DNA of 13,882 nt from DATLTV01 sp035533375 (GCA_035533375.1 DATLTV010000010.1:1-13882), one strand, 5' to 3'. Positions 7,070 to 13,527 are shown, counted from the first letter of the stretch. The notes: generated by a model not told the origin, from the sequence alone. Numbers and translations: made by a program.

Positions 7070-7109
7070 GATATATCGAAATCAATTTAACTTCATGATA
7101 GGATATATC
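7070..7109. promoter_or_regulatory. Paired GATATATC palindromes in a divergent promoter region
   Basis: Two identical 8-bp palindromes, GATATATC at 7070-7077 and 7102-7109, lie 32 bp apart in the gap between the minus-strand kinase start (7065) and the TatD start (7125). That distance is three helical turns. They may be operator half-sites or contain -10 elements; for the kinase, GATATA (7077-7072) lies 6 nt before its ATG. Confidence 0.3.
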
Positions 7110-7124
7110 CACTCACCGGACAAT

Positions 7125-7946
7125 ATGGAACCCGTTCATTTCTTCGACGCCCATACGCATCTCCAATTTCCTCCCTACGACGCCGACCGCGAGGAGGTTT
7201 TTGCGCGCGCGAAAGCGGCTGGTGTGAAGATGATAAACGTGGGGACCCAATATTCCACGTCGTATGCCGGCGTCGATTTCGCGCGAAAACATGCGGGTGA
7301 CGCCTGGGCCGCGGTCGGGTTCCACCCGGCACATTTTTCGGTGAATTGGTTCCACGACAAACATGAGCAGGCGGCGGTCGAACGCGAAGAATTGAACGTC
7401 GAAAACCTGCGGAAGCTCGCCTTTGAGCCGGAGACGGTCGCAGTCGGCGAGTGCGGTTTGGATTATTTCCGGATAAAGGACGAGGAATCGAAGCGGCGGC
7501 AGAAAGAAGGATTTTTGGCGCAGATCGAACTCGCGCATGAGGCCGGGAAACCGCTCATGATTCATTGTCGCGCGGCGTTTTCGGATCTGCTCGACGTTCT
7601 CTCTTTCCGCCGTTCGTCGCTTACCGCGAATCCAGGCACCGTCCATTTTTTCACGGGTACTCCGGCCGACGCGCGGAAACTCCTCGACCTCGGTTTTTCT
7701 TTTACTTTCGGCGGCGTGATCACGTTCGCGAGAGATTACGACGAAGCAATCCGCGCGATCCCGCTTGACCGCATTCTCTCCGAAACCGATGCGCCGTACG
7801 TTTCGCCCGCTCCGTATCGCGGCAAGCGGAACGAACCGGCGTATGTCGTGGAAACGGTAAAGAAACTCGCCGAACTTAAAGGAGTTTCGATGGAAGAAAT
7901 GGCTGCGCGAATCCGGGAAAATGCGAACCGCATTTTCGGAATATAA
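7125..7946 (+). CDS. TatD family metal-dependent hydrolase (DNase)
   Basis: A TIM-barrel metallohydrolase of the TatD family. Members have 3'-5' exonuclease or phosphodiesterase activity on DNA, and this one is probably cytoplasmic. It has 273 residues, close to the family norm of about 260. The metal ligands are complete: DAHTH (H10, H12), VGECGLDYFR (E109), MIHCRAA (H147), VHFFTGT (H174) and SETDAPY (D222). The C-terminal YRGKRNEPAYV motif (231-241) is also typical. The ATG at 7125 was chosen because MEPVHFFDAHTH matches usual family N-termini; an ATG at 7095 would add 10 residues, and the frame further upstream overlaps the divergent kinase gene. No clear Shine-Dalgarno precedes it. In CPR genomes this family often sits near metG, which agrees with the local order; the paralogue (TatD, YcfH or YjjV) is not resolved. 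Confidence 0.94.
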   Translation: MEPVHFFDAHTHLQFPPYDADREEVFARAKAAGVKMINVGTQYSTSYAGVDFARKHAGDAWAAVGFHPAHFSVNWFHDKHEQAAVEREELNVENLRKLAFEPETVAVGECGLDYFRIKDEESKRRQKEGFLAQIELAHEAGKPLMIHCRAAFSDLLDVLSFRRSSLTANPGTVHFFTGTPADARKLLDLGFSFTFGGVITFARDYDEAIRAIPLDRILSETDAPYVSPAPYRGKRNEPAYVVETVKKLAELKGVSMEEMAARIRENANRIFGI

Positions 7947-7978
7947 AAGCCGCGGGTGCGCACGGACGCAATCATTAT

Positions 7979-8007
7979 TTGAGAAAAAGTGCCGATTCGT
8001 TTAAAAT
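7979..8007 (+). promoter_or_regulatory. leuS: Sigma-70-type promoter of leuS
   Basis: TTGAGA at 7979-7984 and TAAAAT at 8002-8007 are separated by the ideal 17 nt. The ATG at 8016 is only 8 nt after the -10, so the transcript would begin at or within a few bases of the start codon. GGAG at 8008-8011 fills the gap, but would mostly lie upstream of the RNA start. Confidence 0.7.
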
Positions 8008-8015
8008 GGAGAGCG

Positions 8016-10556
8016 ATGGCGTCGAATTACGACCATAAGAAATTCGAGAAGAAGTGGCAGAAAAAGTGGCTTGAGGAGAAAACCTACGAGCCGGATTTGG
8101 ATTCCCCTAAAAAACCCTTCTATAACCTGATGATGTTTCCGTATCCGTCGGCCGAAGGGCTGCACGTGGGGAACATGTACGCCTTCACGGGCGCGGACAT
8201 TTACGGGCGCATGAAGCGCATGCAGGGGAATGACGTGTTCGAACCGATCGGACTTGACGGGTTCGGTATTCACTCCGAAAATTATGCTTTGAAGATCGGC
8301 GTGCATCCGGCGGACCAGGCGAAAGTTTCGGAAAAAAGATTTTATGAACAGCTCCAGTCGATCGGCAACGGTTTCGCCTGGAACGAGCGGCTTGAGACCT
8401 ATGACCCGGAGTATTACCGGTGGACGCAGTGGTTGTTCGTCCAAATGTGGAAGCACGGGCTCGCGTACCGAAAAAAGCAATCGGTGAATTGGTGTCCGAA
8501 AGATTTGACCGTGCTCTCGGATGAACAAGTCGAAGGCGGCAAGTGCGAGCGTTGCGGCACGGAAGTCGTGAAGAAAGAATTGGAGCAGTGGTTTTTCAAG
8601 ATCACCGATTATGCCGACCGACTGCTTAAGAATTTGGATGGCCTCGATTGGTCCGAAAAAGTGAAGATTGCGCAACGGAACTGGATCGGGAAATCGGAGG
8701 GGGCGGAGATAGAGTTTGGAATTAAGAAGCAAGAATTAAGCATTAAGGTGTTTACCACGCGGCCGGATACGCTTTTCGGCGCAACGTTCCTCGTGATCTC
8801 GCCGGAGCTTGCGCAAAAATGGATGAATGGGGAATGGGAAGCGCCGGCTGAAGCGAGGAAATATATCCAAGAAAGTTTGAAACGAAAAGAGATAGATCGC
8901 CTTGAAGAAGGAAAGGAAAAAACCGGCATATTCACGGGCGTATATGCGGTTAATCCCGCAAACAAGGAAGAAATTCCCGTCTGGGTGGCGGATTACGTTT
9001 TGGGCTCCTACGGCACGGGAGCCATCATGGCCGTGCCCGCGCACGACGAGCGGGATTTCGAATTCGCGAAGAAGTTCAAGCTGCCGATCAAGATGGTTGT
9101 TTGCCCCCATTATCCCGCAAAAACTTGTCCCGTGCTTGATACCGCCTATATCGGCGAGGGACACTTGGTTGATTCGGGAAAGTTTAATGGGATGGAAGCC
9201 CGAAAAGCCAAATGGGAAATCGCGAAATTCGTCGGCGGCGAGCGCAAGACGCAGTTCCGTCTGCGCGACTGGCTCATCTCGCGTCAACGGTACTGGGGGC
9301 CACCGATCCCCATGATCCATTGCGAAGCGTGCGCGGCGAAAAACGTGGGCGAACAAAAAGCGATGCCCGGTTGGTACGCCGTCCCCGAAAAAGATCTGCC
9401 GGTCGAGCTTCCGTACATCAAAAACTTCCGTCCGACGGGGAGCGGGGTTTCGCCGCTCGCAGCGGAGAAATCGTTCTACGAAGTGAAATGCCCGAAGTGC
9501 GGCGCGCCCGCGCGGCGCGAGACGGATGTATCGGACACCTTCCTCGATTCCGCCTGGTATTATTTGCGTTACCTCGATCCGGAAAATAAAAAGTCGGCGT
9601 TGAACGAAAAGAGAGTTCAGAAATGGCTTCCTGCCGGACTCTATACGGGCGGCGCCGAGCACTCGGTACTTCATTTGCTCTATGTGCGTTTCATGGCGCT
9701 CGCGTTGCACGATATGGGATTGGTGAAATTCTCCGCTCCTGGCGAAGATGAACCGTTCAAAAAATTCCGTGCGCACGGACTCTTGATCAAAGATGGCGCG
9801 AAGATGTCGAAATCGAAGGGAAACGTGATCAATCCCGACGAGTACATAAAGAATTTCGGCGCGGATACGCTTCGTATGTATCTCATGTTCCTCGCGCCTT
9901 TCGAGCAAGGGGGCGATTTCCGGGACTCAGGTGTGCTTGGGATCGAGAGATTTCTGAAGAAGGTGTGGATTTATGTGATTGAATGGAAAGAAAATCGCGA
10001 TCGCGTCATTCAAGTCGAGCCACGAAACCTTGAAGTTTACACAGAAAACATTCGAAATACAGATACCACGACCAAGTTCCAAATTCATAAAACCGTCAAG
10101 AAGGTGACCGAAGATGTGGAAGCCCTGAAGTTTAACACAGCAATTTCTGCCCTCATGATTTTAATGAATGAGATGAGGAGTGATCCTGCGGATTCGGGCG
10201 TGATCTCTGGAAAAACTTTGACAGATCCCGAATTAGAAATGTTTTTGAAATTGCTCGCCCCCTTTGCCCCGCATATGACGGAAGAGATCTGGCGGAAGGT
10301 CTTGGGCCATAAAACTTCGATCCATCGCGAGCCGTGGCCGGAGTACGATCCATCCATGCTTCGCGAAAAAAAGTTTATTTTAGTGATCCAGGTGAACGGC
10401 AAAGTGCGCGATACGGTCGAGGTAGATGCGGAGGTGACCGAAGCGCGGGCAAAGGAGATTGCGCTCGCGAGCGAGAAGGTAAAAACGTTCATTCATGGCA
10501 AAAAACCCCAGAAAGTCATCTACGTGCCGAAGAAACTTGTAAATATTGTGATTTAG
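8016..10556 (+). CDS. leuS: Leucine--tRNA ligase
   Basis: Class I aminoacyl-tRNA synthetase that charges tRNA-Leu. It has 846 residues, near the usual bacterial length of about 860. The N-terminal FPYPSAEGLHVGN holds the HIGH-equivalent as HVGN at 50-53. The KMSKS motif is intact at 596-600. The CP1 editing domain (about 230-410) retains TTRPDT (247-252) and AVPAHDERDFEFAKKF (339-354). Possible zinc knuckles are C160 with CERC (177-180) and CPKC (492-495). The anticodon-binding helices follow at about 680-780. The C-terminal LeuRS domain at 786-846 contains FILVIQVNGKVRDTVEV. The ATG at 8016 was chosen over a GTG at 7989 because MASNYDHKKFEKKW is the conserved beginning and because the 7979-8007 promoter covers the GTG. 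Confidence 0.97.
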   Translation: MASNYDHKKFEKKWQKKWLEEKTYEPDLDSPKKPFYNLMMFPYPSAEGLHVGNMYAFTGADIYGRMKRMQGNDVFEPIGLDGFGIHSENYALKIGVHPADQAKVSEKRFYEQLQSIGNGFAWNERLETYDPEYYRWTQWLFVQMWKHGLAYRKKQSVNWCPKDLTVLSDEQVEGGKCERCGTEVVKKELEQWFFKITDYADRLLKNLDGLDWSEKVKIAQRNWIGKSEGAEIEFGIKKQELSIKVFTTRPDTLFGATFLVISPELAQKWMNGEWEAPAEARKYIQESLKRKEIDRLEEGKEKTGIFTGVYAVNPANKEEIPVWVADYVLGSYGTGAIMAVPAHDERDFEFAKKFKLPIKMVVCPHYPAKTCPVLDTAYIGEGHLVDSGKFNGMEARKAKWEIAKFVGGERKTQFRLRDWLISRQRYWGPPIPMIHCEACAAKNVGEQKAMPGWYAVPEKDLPVELPYIKNFRPTGSGVSPLAAEKSFYEVKCPKCGAPARRETDVSDTFLDSAWYYLRYLDPENKKSALNEKRVQKWLPAGLYTGGAEHSVLHLLYVRFMALALHDMGLVKFSAPGEDEPFKKFRAHGLLIKDGAKMSKSKGNVINPDEYIKNFGADTLRMYLMFLAPFEQGGDFRDSGVLGIERFLKKVWIYVIEWKENRDRVIQVEPRNLEVYTENIRNTDTTTKFQIHKTVKKVTEDVEALKFNTAISALMILMNEMRSDPADSGVISGKTLTDPELEMFLKLLAPFAPHMTEEIWRKVLGHKTSIHREPWPEYDPSMLREKKFILVIQVNGKVRDTVEVDAEVTEARAKEIALASEKVKTFIHGKKPQKVIYVPKKLVNIVI

Positions 10557-10565
10557 TGGTATGAT
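10537..10565 (+). promoter_or_regulatory. Promoter inside the 3' end of leuS
   Basis: TTGTAA at 10537-10542 and TATGAT at 10560-10565, spaced 17 nt, form a good sigma-70-type promoter that starts within the last leuS codons. Transcription would begin near 10572, right at the 5' edge of the inverted repeat at 10574. It would drive the microprotein and the ASCH gene independently of leuS. Confidence 0.55.
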
Positions 10566-10573
10566 AGTCCCTG

Positions 10574-10617
10574 TTGCGCCATGCCCGGACCGCGCCTGGC
10601 TTGGGGTTATCGCGCAA
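10574..10617 (+). promoter_or_regulatory. Foldable leader upstream of the membrane microprotein
   Basis: TTGCGC (10574-10579) pairs with GCGCAA (10612-10617). An alternative or inner pairing joins CCATGCC (10579-10585) to GGCTTGG (10598-10604) with one mismatch. The element starts at the predicted transcription start and ends 26 nt before the ATG. No T-run follows, so it is not a classic terminator. I do not recognise it as a known riboswitch. Confidence 0.35.
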
Positions 10618-10643
10618 TAGAGTAAGTTCTTACGGAAAACAAC

Positions 10644-10838
10644 ATGGAAAAAGCGATCAAAATCGTCTTCTTTATCATTATCGCGGGCATTGTCCTCTAC
10701 GTTTATCGTTCCGGTGCGGTGACGAAGATTCTCGCCATGACGGCTTCGAGCGGTTCAAACGCTTCTTCAAGCACGAGCCTTATCCAGGAACTGTTTCCGA
10801 TGCCGAAACTTCCTTCGTCAACGGCGGCCCGCCGCTAG
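10644..10838 (+). CDS. Small single-pass membrane protein (64 residues)
   Basis: I do not recognise a family. The first residues MEKAIK precede a strongly hydrophobic helix (about 7-21, VFFIIIAGIVLYVY within it), then a polar segment rich in Ser, Asn and Thr (34-46), and a tail with FPMPKLP ending ARR. It looks like a membrane-anchored microprotein or an uncleaved signal anchor. There is no strong Shine-Dalgarno; a weak GGA lies about 8 nt upstream. The codons are similar to those of neighbouring genes. It has its own putative promoter and a structured leader, and the ASCH gene starts 20 bp after its stop, so the two are probably co-transcribed. Because it is short and lacks homology evidence, spurious coding is possible, but a clean start followed by a hydrophobic helix favours a real gene. 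Confidence 0.6.
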   Translation: MEKAIKIVFFIIIAGIVLYVYRSGAVTKILAMTASSGSNASSSTSLIQELFPMPKLPSSTAARR

Positions 10839-10858
10839 TTTCCTGGAACCGATCTCAA

Positions 10859-11200
10859 ATGCCTAAAATCTGGACACTGCGTTTTCGCGCGAGCGACAGG
10901 AATGATTTCGATAATATAAAAAACGGCATCAAATCCGTCGAAACCCGCGCGGCGACGGAGCGGTATCGTGCGATCAAGAAAGGGGACCTGCTCCGCATCG
11001 TTTGCGGCAACGCGCGCATCGAGAAAAAAGTGAAGCGCGTGCGGCGGTTTGCGTCGATTGAAGCGATGCTCCGCGCAATCCCGCGCATAACGATCATGCC
11101 CGAAACCGTTTCGGTCGCGGAAATGCGCAAAGCGTATTACGGCTATCCGGGCTACAAGGAAAAGATCAAAAAGTTCGGCATTATTGCGATGGAGGTATGA
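10859..11200 (+). CDS. ASCH-domain protein
   Basis: A 113-residue protein that is essentially a lone ASCH domain, a PUA-like beta barrel expected to bind RNA or nucleotides. The opening IWTLRFRASDRNDFDNIKNG, then KSVETR (25-30) and KKGDLLRIVCG (40-50), match the usual ASCH order of a first strand, a K-x-x-E-x-R strand turn and a G-D-x-hydrophobic strand. RVRRFASIEAML (60-71) follows, and YYGYPGYKEKIKKFGIIAMEV (from 93) is the closing Y...G...A region. Some ASCH proteins are RNA-associated regulators; a few related proteins act as amidohydrolases on modified cytidine. The ATG at 10859 was preferred because the frame continues upstream only through non-homologous sequence that overlaps the microprotein gene. 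It is followed by a strong inverted repeat at 11203-11232. Confidence 0.8.
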   Translation: MPKIWTLRFRASDRNDFDNIKNGIKSVETRAATERYRAIKKGDLLRIVCGNARIEKKVKRVRRFASIEAMLRAIPRITIMPETVSVAEMRKAYYGYPGYKEKIKKFGIIAMEV

Positions 11201-11202
11201 AC

Positions 11203-11232
11203 TACCGGCTAATTCGCACGAATTAGCCGGTA
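11203..11232 (+). terminator. Inverted repeat, probable terminator after the ASCH gene
   Basis: TACCGGCTAATTCG (11203-11216) and CGAATTAGCCGGTA (11219-11232) are perfect 14-bp inverted arms around CA. It begins 3 nt after the ASCH stop. The following ATTTTA is a weak T-run, so termination may be partial. Confidence 0.6.
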
Positions 11233-11393
11233 AGGGATTTTACGATCGGCTTACGCCGCTCATTTTGAAGCGTTTGTTATTTTCCTTACACCCCTTATTC
11301 GGTCGGATGAACCAATGATGCTTGATACCGCGCGAGCTTCATTTCGATTCTGTTCTTACATTCATCGAGAATGGCGGCATATGCTTTTTAGAT

Positions 11394-11422
11394 TTGACAA
11401 AATACTTAATCGCGTGTATCAT
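11394..11422 (+). promoter_or_regulatory. Near-consensus promoter of the coiled-coil microprotein
   Basis: TTGACA at 11394-11399 is a perfect -35. TATCAT at 11417-11422 is a 5/6 match to the -10, and the spacer is 17 nt. It is the best promoter in the window. Transcription should start near 11429, giving a leader of about 23 nt with a GGAGGG ribosome binding site at 11440-11445. Confidence 0.8.
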
Positions 11423-11451
11423 TTGAACTAGTTTTTCTTGGAGGGATGCTC

Positions 11452-11682
11452 GTGAGCCGACAAAAAAAGCTTGTGCGCAAGATAGACAACCTCGACCGGA
11501 AAATTAAAAAATTCACCGGCAAGATCAAGCGCTTGGAAAAGAAACGCCGACCGTTGGAATTCGAATTGCTCGGCATTAATGATTCGAAGATCGGTCCTTT
11601 TCAACAAAAGCGCGATGGTACGAGTCGCGTGATCATGTTCGGCCTCGGCCCGAAAGACAATTTTAGAAGCATGACCGCATAA
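11452..11682 (+). CDS. Small basic coiled-coil protein (76 residues)
   Basis: The family is not recognised. Residues 1-40 form an almost perfect heptad pattern: hydrophobic positions L7, I11, L14, I18, F21, I25, L28, L35 and L39 follow 4-3 spacing, broken only by R32. The helix surface is very rich in Lys and Arg. The C-terminal half (41-76) is less ordered and contains Gly-Pro turns. The GTG at 11452 was chosen because GGAGGG (11440-11445) is 6 nt upstream, while the ATG at 11446 touches it. The gene has its own near-consensus promoter and terminator, so it is a compact monocistronic unit and may be highly expressed. A nucleic-acid binding or dimeric scaffolding role would fit the charge and heptads, but that is inference. 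Confidence 0.75.
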   Translation: MSRQKKLVRKIDNLDRKIKKFTGKIKRLEKKRRPLEFELLGINDSKIGPFQQKRDGTSRVIMFGLGPKDNFRSMTA

Positions 11683-11717
11683 AAGCCCGGTATCGTCGCC
11701 GATTCTCCCGGCAGTGG

Positions 11718-11746
11718 AAGACCGTTTCTTCGGAAGCGGTCTTTTT
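11718..11746 (+). terminator. UUCG-loop terminator after the coiled-coil gene
   Basis: An 11-bp stem (11718-11728 with 11733-11743, one G-U pair) closes a TTCG tetraloop, and the T-run extends to 11746. This is a textbook intrinsic terminator. Confidence 0.9.
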
Positions 11747-11759
11747 GTCGGCGTACTAA

Positions 11760-11990
11760 TACCTCGAGCGTAACCTCGGGGAATTTCGTCTGTCATCCTG
11801 ACTAAAGCCGACGGCCGCAGCCGTCATCCCGGAAAATCGCCCCGGCTGGAGTTTACTCCGTGCCGCGACACGGAGCCGAGGCAGGCTCCGTGATCCCGTA
11901 CGCGGTACGGGAAGAGTTTATCCAGAACCTAGTATCATGTCTTGGACAAGCCCGGGATGGCGGGCTCGGGTCCGGGCCTTCGCCGGGATC
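11760..11990. repeat. Cluster of GC-rich intergenic hairpins
   Basis: The gene-free stretch 11683-11988 holds the terminator above and then a series of separate palindromes. These are GACGGC/GCCGTC (11810-11825), CTCCGTG/CACGGAG (about 11856-11875), CCCGTAC/GTACGGG (about 11895-11911) and AGCCCG/CGGGCT (about 11949-11966). A further CCGGG-type hairpin reaches the end of the HtrA-like gene. Two GTCATCC motifs (11792-11798, 11823-11829) recall the element at 856-923. It looks like a composite of dispersed palindromic repeats. No convincing gene is seen. Confidence 0.6.
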
Positions 11991-13038
11991 ATTTTCTTTC
12001 CGCGAGCGGAAACTTCACTTTGAGCTCGCTTCCGCCGCGTAGGACGAGGAGCTCGACTTCGTCGCCGACATTCATATTCTCCAAAAAATCCTGGATGGGG
12101 TGGTCGCGGTCGAGCTTTTGCGCATTGAACTTGAGTACGAGGTCGTGTTCTTTCATGCCGGCTGTTGCGGCGGGACTCGCGGGGACAACGCCGGGATCGT
12201 TCGGGCCTTCGCCCACCACGAGCGCGCCGTAATTTTCGGGCAGGTTCATTTTATCTTTGAGGTTTTCATCGATCATCATGTAGCGGAGGCCCAAAAGCGG
12301 CCGGCGGATGCGGCCGAATTTTTTGATATCGTCGAGATCGCGCCGCGCCGCGTTCGCGGGGATTGCGAAGCCGATATTCTGCGCGCCGAAGACGATCGCG
12401 GCGTTCACGCCGACCGCGAGGCCGTTCAGGTCGACGAGCGGACCGCCGGAATTTCCCGGGTTGATCGCGGCGTCGGTCTGGATGAGCCCCCGCATTTCCT
12501 GCGGAGGCGTTTCCGGGTCCGCCTGCGCGGAGATCGAGCGTGAAAGGCCCGAGACGATGCCGAGGGACACCGTATTTTTGAAAATGCCGAGCGCGTTTCC
12601 GATCGCGATCACGCTTTCGCCGAGCTCGAGCTTGCCTGCATCGCCGAGTTTGATGAAGGGAAAATTCACCCCTTCCATTTTAAGGATCGCGACGTCGTTG
12701 ATGGGATCGCGTGAGAGCACTTTCGCGGGGAAACGCGCACCGTCGTTCATGATCACGGTATATTCCGCGTTTGAGTCGCTGATTACGTGCTTATTTGTGA
12801 GGATCACGCCCGTGGAGTCCACAATGAATCCGGAGCCGCCGCCGACTTCCACCATGCCGCGTTTGTCGACGAGATTCGCCGGGATTTCCATCTTTTTATC
12901 GTCCGGCTCGCCCAGCGCGGAGGGATACACGCCCTTCGGCAGTTCTTTTTCGAGGTCCTCGAGATGTTTCGCGATTGCGATCGAGACCACCGCCGGCATC
13001 ACTTTTTTTATCGTGGAGATCACCTGTTTGTCGCTCAT
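11989..13038 (-). CDS. HtrA/DegP-like serine protease with PDZ domain, no membrane anchor
   Basis: A 349-residue trypsin-like protease with a complete triad: H84 in TNKHV, D115 in DPINDVAIL, and S197 in NPGNSGGP. A single PDZ domain occupies about 247-345 (RRPLLGLRY to VKFPL). HtrA proteases cleave misfolded or damaged proteins. Unlike most bacterial relatives, the N-terminus (MSDKQVISTIKKVMPAVVSI) goes directly into the protease fold, with no signal peptide or transmembrane helix, so a cytoplasmic location is predicted. The ATG at 13038 is supported by homology and by the -10 box 7 nt upstream. The frame continues upstream to 13191, but that stretch encodes no plausible anchor. The reverse-strand neighbour is a PCMT remnant. 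Confidence 0.93.
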   Translation of the reverse strand: MSDKQVISTIKKVMPAVVSIAIAKHLEDLEKELPKGVYPSALGEPDDKKMEIPANLVDKRGMVEVGGGSGFIVDSTGVILTNKHVISDSNAEYTVIMNDGARFPAKVLSRDPINDVAILKMEGVNFPFIKLGDAGKLELGESVIAIGNALGIFKNTVSLGIVSGLSRSISAQADPETPPQEMRGLIQTDAAINPGNSGGPLVDLNGLAVGVNAAIVFGAQNIGFAIPANAARRDLDDIKKFGRIRRPLLGLRYMMIDENLKDKMNLPENYGALVVGEGPNDPGVVPASPAATAGMKEHDLVLKFNAQKLDRDHPIQDFLENMNVGDEVELLVLRGGSELKVKFPLAERK

Positions 13039-13045
13039 GTTGTTT

Positions 13046-13054
13046 ATTGTACCA
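13046..13054 (-). promoter_or_regulatory. Extended -10 promoter of the HtrA-like gene, leaderless arrangement
   Basis: On the minus strand TGG (13054-13052) precedes TACAAT (13051-13046), an extended -10 box. The ATG at 13038 follows after 7 nt, exactly where transcription should start. The -35 region is weak. This predicts a leaderless mRNA, consistent with the missing Shine-Dalgarno. Confidence 0.6.
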
Positions 13055-13070
13055 TGACGAGCGTTCAGGA

Positions 13071-13184
13071 GGCACGAGAAATGAATCACCCTGCCGTATG
13101 ACGAGTCGATTCCTTTTCTTGAAAGCGAGGATCTCGTGCCGCCGCGGAAAGAAGTCTCCCGACATGTTCTACTGTGGCGGCACG
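13071..13184. repeat. Two nested inverted repeats sharing one arm region
   Basis: GGCACGAGA (13071-13079) is inverted as TCTCGTGCC (13132-13140), and CGTGCCGCC (13135-13143) is inverted as GGCGGCACG (13176-13184). The two pairings overlap at 13135-13140, so only one can form at a time. They flank the 3' end of the PCMT remnant. No coding gene is seen at 13039-13168. Confidence 0.45.
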
Positions 13185-13510
13185 AACACAAATCTTCCGA
13201 ATGGTTCGATCTGGATATCCGTCGATGATATTTTTTTGATCCGCCAGATGGCGTCGCGGATCGGTATAACCATAACGCTGCGGGTTTTCAACTGGTCTAC
13301 GAGTTCCGGCGGCACCGCGTCGCCCGCAGCGGAGACGAGGATTTTGTCGAACGGCGCCGCTTTGGAAAGGCCGAACGACGTGCCGGCTTCGTGAAAAAAC
13401 TGCTCCGCTGGTTCATCTCGACAACCAGGATGCAAGGATGCAGATTGCCGAGCTCGTGAAACCGACTTTGAAGAATGACGTGCCGGCCGGAGCTTTGGCG
13501 TAAAATCCAT
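13169..13510 (-). pseudogene. Decayed protein-L-isoaspartate O-methyltransferase (PCMT)
   Basis: PCMT uses S-adenosylmethionine to methylate damaged isoaspartyl residues. Only the C-terminal third is recognisable here. In the open frame, residues 41-113 (about 13390-13169) carry AAPFDKILVSAAGDAVPPEL, VMVIPI, IWRIKKIS and FVFVPPQ, in the family order. The S-adenosylmethionine-binding glycine motif and the N-terminal half are missing. The preceding 40 residues are not PCMT-like. A second minus frame (VVEMNQR near 13430) may be a shifted fragment of the middle domain. A terminator of another gene lies immediately upstream at 13528-13573, leaving no room for the lost part. I infer 5' deletion plus at least one frameshift; a short functional protein is unlikely. 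Confidence 0.7.
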
Positions 13511-13527
13511 TCGGATATCCGCCGTGC

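Noticed and set aside
8736..9908. Long antisense frame of 390 codons opposite leuS
   Set aside because: It lies wholly opposite a certain gene, its product is rich in Arg/His/Phe typical of a shadow frame in GC-rich DNA, and it has no ribosome binding site or recognisable domain.
10574..10617. Possible tRNA or known riboswitch in the leader
   Set aside because: No cloverleaf, T-loop or recognised aptamer core could be found; only the two stems are supported.
10574..10858. Upstream extension of the ASCH frame to a TTG at 10574
   Set aside because: The extra residues are basic and non-homologous and overlap the microprotein gene in another frame; MPKIWTLRF is a natural start.
11295..11390. 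Minus-strand protein-like run of about 31 codons (AYAAILDECKNRIEMKLA region)
   Set aside because: It is bounded by in-frame stops, its only ATG gives 16 residues, and no ribosome binding site is seen. It may be a gene remnant, but there is too little to support it.
11860..12042. Plus-strand frame of 60 codons
   Set aside because: It runs through the hairpin cluster and into the HtrA-like gene on the other strand; the composition is that of repeats.
13039..13191. N-terminal extension of the HtrA-like protein
   Set aside because: The encoded stretch is Arg/Ser/Cys-rich, has no signal or membrane helix, and overlaps the extended -10 promoter.
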